Assembly (NCBI GenBank): GCA_017883285.1
Contig: JADGNV010000123.1
Location: 1 to 32,409 of the forward strand
Source: Candidatus Aminicenantota bacterium
GTDB lineage: Bacteria > Acidobacteriota > Aminicenantia > Aminicenantales > UBA4085
Length of the DNA stretch: 32,409 nt
Reading direction: 5' to 3'
Made by a program: the position numbers and the translations under genes. Under the pieces are notes generated by a model. That model was given only the letters and a program-made list of their open reading frames with translations, searched no databases and was not told the DNA's origin. This document shows, one piece after another, positions 29,883-32,409 of the stretch. How positions within the stretch are numbered: the first letter of the stretch is position 1; each line of letters begins with the position of its first letter.

Positions 29883-31934
29883 CTACCGCAACACCGCCAC
29901 AGTTGCCGTCGCGGTCTTGGACGGATCGCTCTCGGAGACGGCCCGGAGCGTCACATTCGCCGTCGCGGCCGCGCCGGATTCCCGCGTCACATAGACTGCG
30001 ACCGGCCGGGACTTGCCCGCTTCCACTGCGGCCAGCCCGTTGAGGAGCCGTGCAATCCAGCCCCGTCCGTCCACGGAGACGGAAAGCCGATAGACGTCGG
30101 AATTCAGCCGCGGATCGCCTCCGGCCGCGGCCTCGCCCGTATTTTTCAGGGTGAAGATGACCGGGTCCACGGGCCGCCCGGTCTTCGGGGCGACTCCGGC
30201 CTCCAGGGCGGCGCCTCTGGGCCGCGGCCCCGATCCGTCCAGAGAGCGGACGGCCAGGGTGTAAGTGAGAATTCCGCCGGCGTCCTTGCCGAGATCGAGG
30301 ACGTAGAAATGCAGCCGGTTCGGGCCGTCCTCCCATTCGCAGAGGCTGCCCGAATCGAGCCCGGCGTGGAAGAGAGCGTCGTTGAGCTGCCGGTAGTCGG
30401 CGACGGTTCGCATCACTTTCCCGCCGTCGGGCTTGACGTAATCGACCATCCCGATGTCTTCCGGGTGAGCGTCGATAACCCAGATGTAGGAGTTGAACGA
30501 ATTCGGGCCGCCGTTCCGGCCGCGGAGGCTGTCCTTGTTCTTGGCGAGGAGAACGCCGCTGTCGGGCGTGAACGAATCGTAACCGATCCGCTGGACCACC
30601 TCCAACGAATAAAAGCCGTATTCCGGAATCCCGGGCGAGAGGGGGTTCGCGGCCGGGTCGTCAACCGGGGTGCGGTCGCGGGGCTCCGCTCCGTCGAGCC
30701 GGACGAAGATCCCGGCGAAGGCGCCGGGACGCGGCTCCACTGCCCGGGCCGTGACCTCGGCCACCACGGGGCCGGATTTGGCCAGGTCCTCCCGGCTCAG
30801 CCGCAACAGGTCCGGCTCGGTGAGAAACTTGTTCTCCAGGCGGTTGCGGACCATGAGCCCCGCGGGCATCGCCGCGCCCTGCGCGGCCGGCACCACCCAG
30901 CGGCGGTGCGGTCCCCCGGGCCCGTTGAAGCTGCCCCGGTCCATCATGTCCCATGGCCCGGCGGCGACCCGCCGATAGGGCCGGACATACGGATTGTTGT
31001 TGAGGTCGGGCAGGCTGAAGGCGAAATGACCGAGCTCATGGGTTATGGTCCCGGAGTTCTCGCCCTGACGCATCGAAGACAGGCCCCATTGTTGGGCGCC
31101 GGCCCGCCAGCTCGTCCACTCCACGTAGCGCGTCAGGATCCAGCGGGGCTTGTCCGGATTGGGATTGCCCCAGGCGGCGGGGATGTCGTCTTTCGTGGCG
31201 AACTTCATCTCGCCAAACTCCTGCCAGACGCCGGTCTCGTCGTAGCCCGCATAGAGCCGCAGGACGGCGTCGAAATCCTTGCGGACGTCCTTGCCGACCG
31301 CGGCCGCCCAGACGGCGTCGCAGTCCTGCTCCATGCGGCCGGCCGCCCTGCTGCCGTCGGGCGTCTGGTCGTTCTGGCCGTATTCGTTGAGGCCGTAAGC
31401 CCAGAGCGGCTTCGGCATCCGATAGGGGCCGAAGGAGGCGACCTCGGTGATGCCGAACTTCCCCCGCGATTGCTCCATCCAGTAGCCGTTGATGGTCTGG
31501 CCGTGGTTGATCTCGCCCGGCTGCATGAAGAAATCGGCGTAGAATTGCTGGACCTTGTCCCGGGCGACCGGCCCGATCTGCGGATTGCCGAAGGGGTCCG
31601 AGCCCTGGGGAAGGGTGATGACGAACGGTTGATCGGAGAAGTCGATGGCGACCACGGCTAGGCGGAACCCCCGCTCCGGCTTCAGGGCGGGGTCCGCCCA
31701 GTTGCGGCCCGGGATGGGCCGATAATCGTTCCAGGTCATGTGGTCCTGGTCCTGGACCCGCTGGGGATCAATCGGGGCCGAGATCTCGCTCCAGCCCTTT
31801 GCCGTCTGCCCCGCGGCGGCCGCCAGCAGGGCCAAGCCGATCCCCGCGAAGCCCAGCACCCACGGGGATCGTTTTCCGCGCGATCGGGGACGCGGACCGA
31901 AAATCGGATGTCGAAGGGGTTTGTGTCCGGCCAT
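29883..31934 (-). CDS. Secreted M6-like zinc metalloprotease
   Basis: 683 residues. A basic N-terminus of about 25 residues and a hydrophobic helix (WVLGFAGIGLALLAAAAG) form a signal or anchor. The catalytic motif HELGHFAFSLPDLNN (H299-E300-x2-H303, then PD) with MMDRGSF downstream matches M6 (immune inhibitor A-like) proteases. An N-terminal strand RLAVVAIDFSDQPF and GYWMEQSRGKFGI are also as in M6. The C-terminal roughly 150 residues are likely beta domains ending in TVRAVSES-like strands. Cleavage targets are unknown. GAGGAGG lies 7 bases before the ATG. Confidence 0.85.
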   Translation of the reverse strand: MAGHKPLRHPIFGPRPRSRGKRSPWVLGFAGIGLALLAAAAGQTAKGWSEISAPIDPQRVQDQDHMTWNDYRPIPGRNWADPALKPERGFRLAVVAIDFSDQPFVITLPQGSDPFGNPQIGPVARDKVQQFYADFFMQPGEINHGQTINGYWMEQSRGKFGITEVASFGPYRMPKPLWAYGLNEYGQNDQTPDGSRAAGRMEQDCDAVWAAAVGKDVRKDFDAVLRLYAGYDETGVWQEFGEMKFATKDDIPAAWGNPNPDKPRWILTRYVEWTSWRAGAQQWGLSSMRQGENSGTITHELGHFAFSLPDLNNNPYVRPYRRVAAGPWDMMDRGSFNGPGGPHRRWVVPAAQGAAMPAGLMVRNRLENKFLTEPDLLRLSREDLAKSGPVVAEVTARAVEPRPGAFAGIFVRLDGAEPRDRTPVDDPAANPLSPGIPEYGFYSLEVVQRIGYDSFTPDSGVLLAKNKDSLRGRNGGPNSFNSYIWVIDAHPEDIGMVDYVKPDGGKVMRTVADYRQLNDALFHAGLDSGSLCEWEDGPNRLHFYVLDLGKDAGGILTYTLAVRSLDGSGPRPRGAALEAGVAPKTGRPVDPVIFTLKNTGEAAAGGDPRLNSDVYRLSVSVDGRGWIARLLNGLAAVEAGKSRPVAVYVTRESGAAATANVTLRAVSESDPSKTATATVAVLR

Positions 31935-31983
31935 GCGATGCCTCCTCGAACGAAGTCCGCGGGACGGCGCCGTCCACGCGACG

Positions 31984-32016
31984 AAAAAAAGGGGGATGGC
32001 GTTCTCGCCATCCCCC
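31984..32016 (-). terminator. Intrinsic terminator of hppA
   Basis: Read on the minus strand, GGGGGATGGCG pairs perfectly with CGCCATCCCCC (11 bp, 4-base loop) and is followed by seven T residues. It separates hppA from the protease gene. Confidence 0.9.
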
Positions 32017-32056
32017 GGGAAACGTCCGGTCTTCGCCGGAACCGGGTCCCGGCGGC

Positions 32057-32409
32057 TTACTTGGTCGGGGCCGGCTCGTCCTCGAGTTTGCCGACGGGCC
32101 GCTTGCTCCGGCGGATGGCCCAGCCCACGCTGAGAAGCAGAACGGCGACCACGGCGACGAGGCCGATCGACATATGGCTGTACTTGACGATGATCGGTGC
32201 GGCGATCAGGCTGACCAGGTTGGCCACCTTGATCATCGGGTTCAGGGCCGGCCCGGCCGTGTCCTTGAGCGGATCGCCGACCGTGTCGCCGACGACGGCG
32301 GCTTTGTGGCGCTCAGACCCCTTGCCGGTGTTGGCCGCGAGGTCGCGCGGCTGGTCCTCGATGGATTTCTTGGCGTTGTCCCAGGCGCCGCCCGCGTTGG
32401 CCATGAACA
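32057..32409 (-). CDS. hppA: Membrane-bound proton/sodium-translocating pyrophosphatase, C-terminal part
   Basis: Only the last 117 residues or so are in the window; the gene continues past the right edge, and the Met near 32404 is internal. [50 protein letters not shown] and the final hydrophobic helix ([19 protein letters not shown]) are unmistakable for HppA-type pyrophosphatases. These couple pyrophosphate hydrolysis to ion export across the cytoplasmic membrane. The basic and acidic tail after the last helix is short. The residues that tell K+-dependent from independent forms and H+ from Na+ pumps lie outside the window. Confidence 0.95.
   Translation of the reverse strand, partial: FMANAGGAWDNAKKSIEDQPRDLAANTGKGSERHKAAVVGDTVGDPLKDTAGPALNPMIKVANLVSLIAAPIIVKYSHMSIGLVAVVAVLLLSVGWAIRRSKRPVGKLEDEPAPTK

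Overview
The window is a GC-rich bacterial chromosome segment from an organism with a Gram-negative-type envelope. It carries several lipoproteins with lipobox cysteines, a secreted sortilin-like repeat protein, a secreted M6-type metalloprotease and the tail of a membrane pyrophosphatase. This mix, with DUF362 and DUF2284 proteins, resembles uncultured Acidobacteriota/Aminicenantes-type genomes. That placement is an inference from gene content only; no rRNA or tRNA gene is present to test it. I saw no CRISPR array, transposase gene or phage gene.

Layout. 1-3.1 kb: an M29-like aminopeptidase, an exported O-methyltransferase-like protein, and a convergent MFS transporter. 3.1-3.4 kb: two repeat structures, one a 92-bp element with perfect 16-bp terminal inverted repeats. 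3.4-6.5 kb: a tight three-gene redox operon (GlpA-like FAD dehydrogenase, pyridine-nucleotide/FAD oxidoreductase, DUF1667 protein) with overlapping stops and starts. 6.6-9.1 kb, minus strand: a nucleotidyltransferase-aminotransferase fusion and a DUF2284 cysteine-rich protein. 9.2-11.4 kb: a TrmJ-like RNA methyltransferase overlapping an OsmC-like gene, facing a lipid kinase. 11.5-15.2 kb: a GNAT-like protein overlapping a MacB/FtsX-type permease, then an M19 dipeptidase lipoprotein.

15.2-21.6 kb is the most interesting part. A family-5 solute-binding protein, a membrane sensor kinase and an NtrC-class sigma-54 activator form an overlapping operon. It is preceded by a canonical sigma-54 promoter. 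A second sigma-54 promoter precedes a stand-alone receiver protein just downstream. A third lies after a TauE/SafE-type transporter gene and faces no protein gene. It would instead make a roughly 108-nt RNA with two hairpins, the second a strong intrinsic terminator. The first and third promoters share a perfect palindrome, YGTAAAT-N3-ATTTACR, centred 84 and 81 bp upstream of the -24 element. The second has related half-sites. I read this as a self-regulated NtrC-type regulon with its own binding site and a sigma-54-dependent small RNA.

21.6-23.8 kb: a regulator with two tandem MerR-type helix-turn-helix domains overlaps a B12-binding radical SAM gene. 23.9-28.6 kb: a PpiC-type lipoprotein, a small DUF2541-like lipoprotein, and a large secreted sortilin/BNR repeat protein starting at TTG. 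28.7-32.4 kb, minus strand: a DUF362 protein, an M6-like protease, and the C-terminus of the membrane pyrophosphatase HppA, cut by the window edge.

Promoters outside the sigma-54 set look like ordinary sigma-70 promoters, often with an extended -10. Several lie so close to the start codon that the mRNA would have almost no leader.
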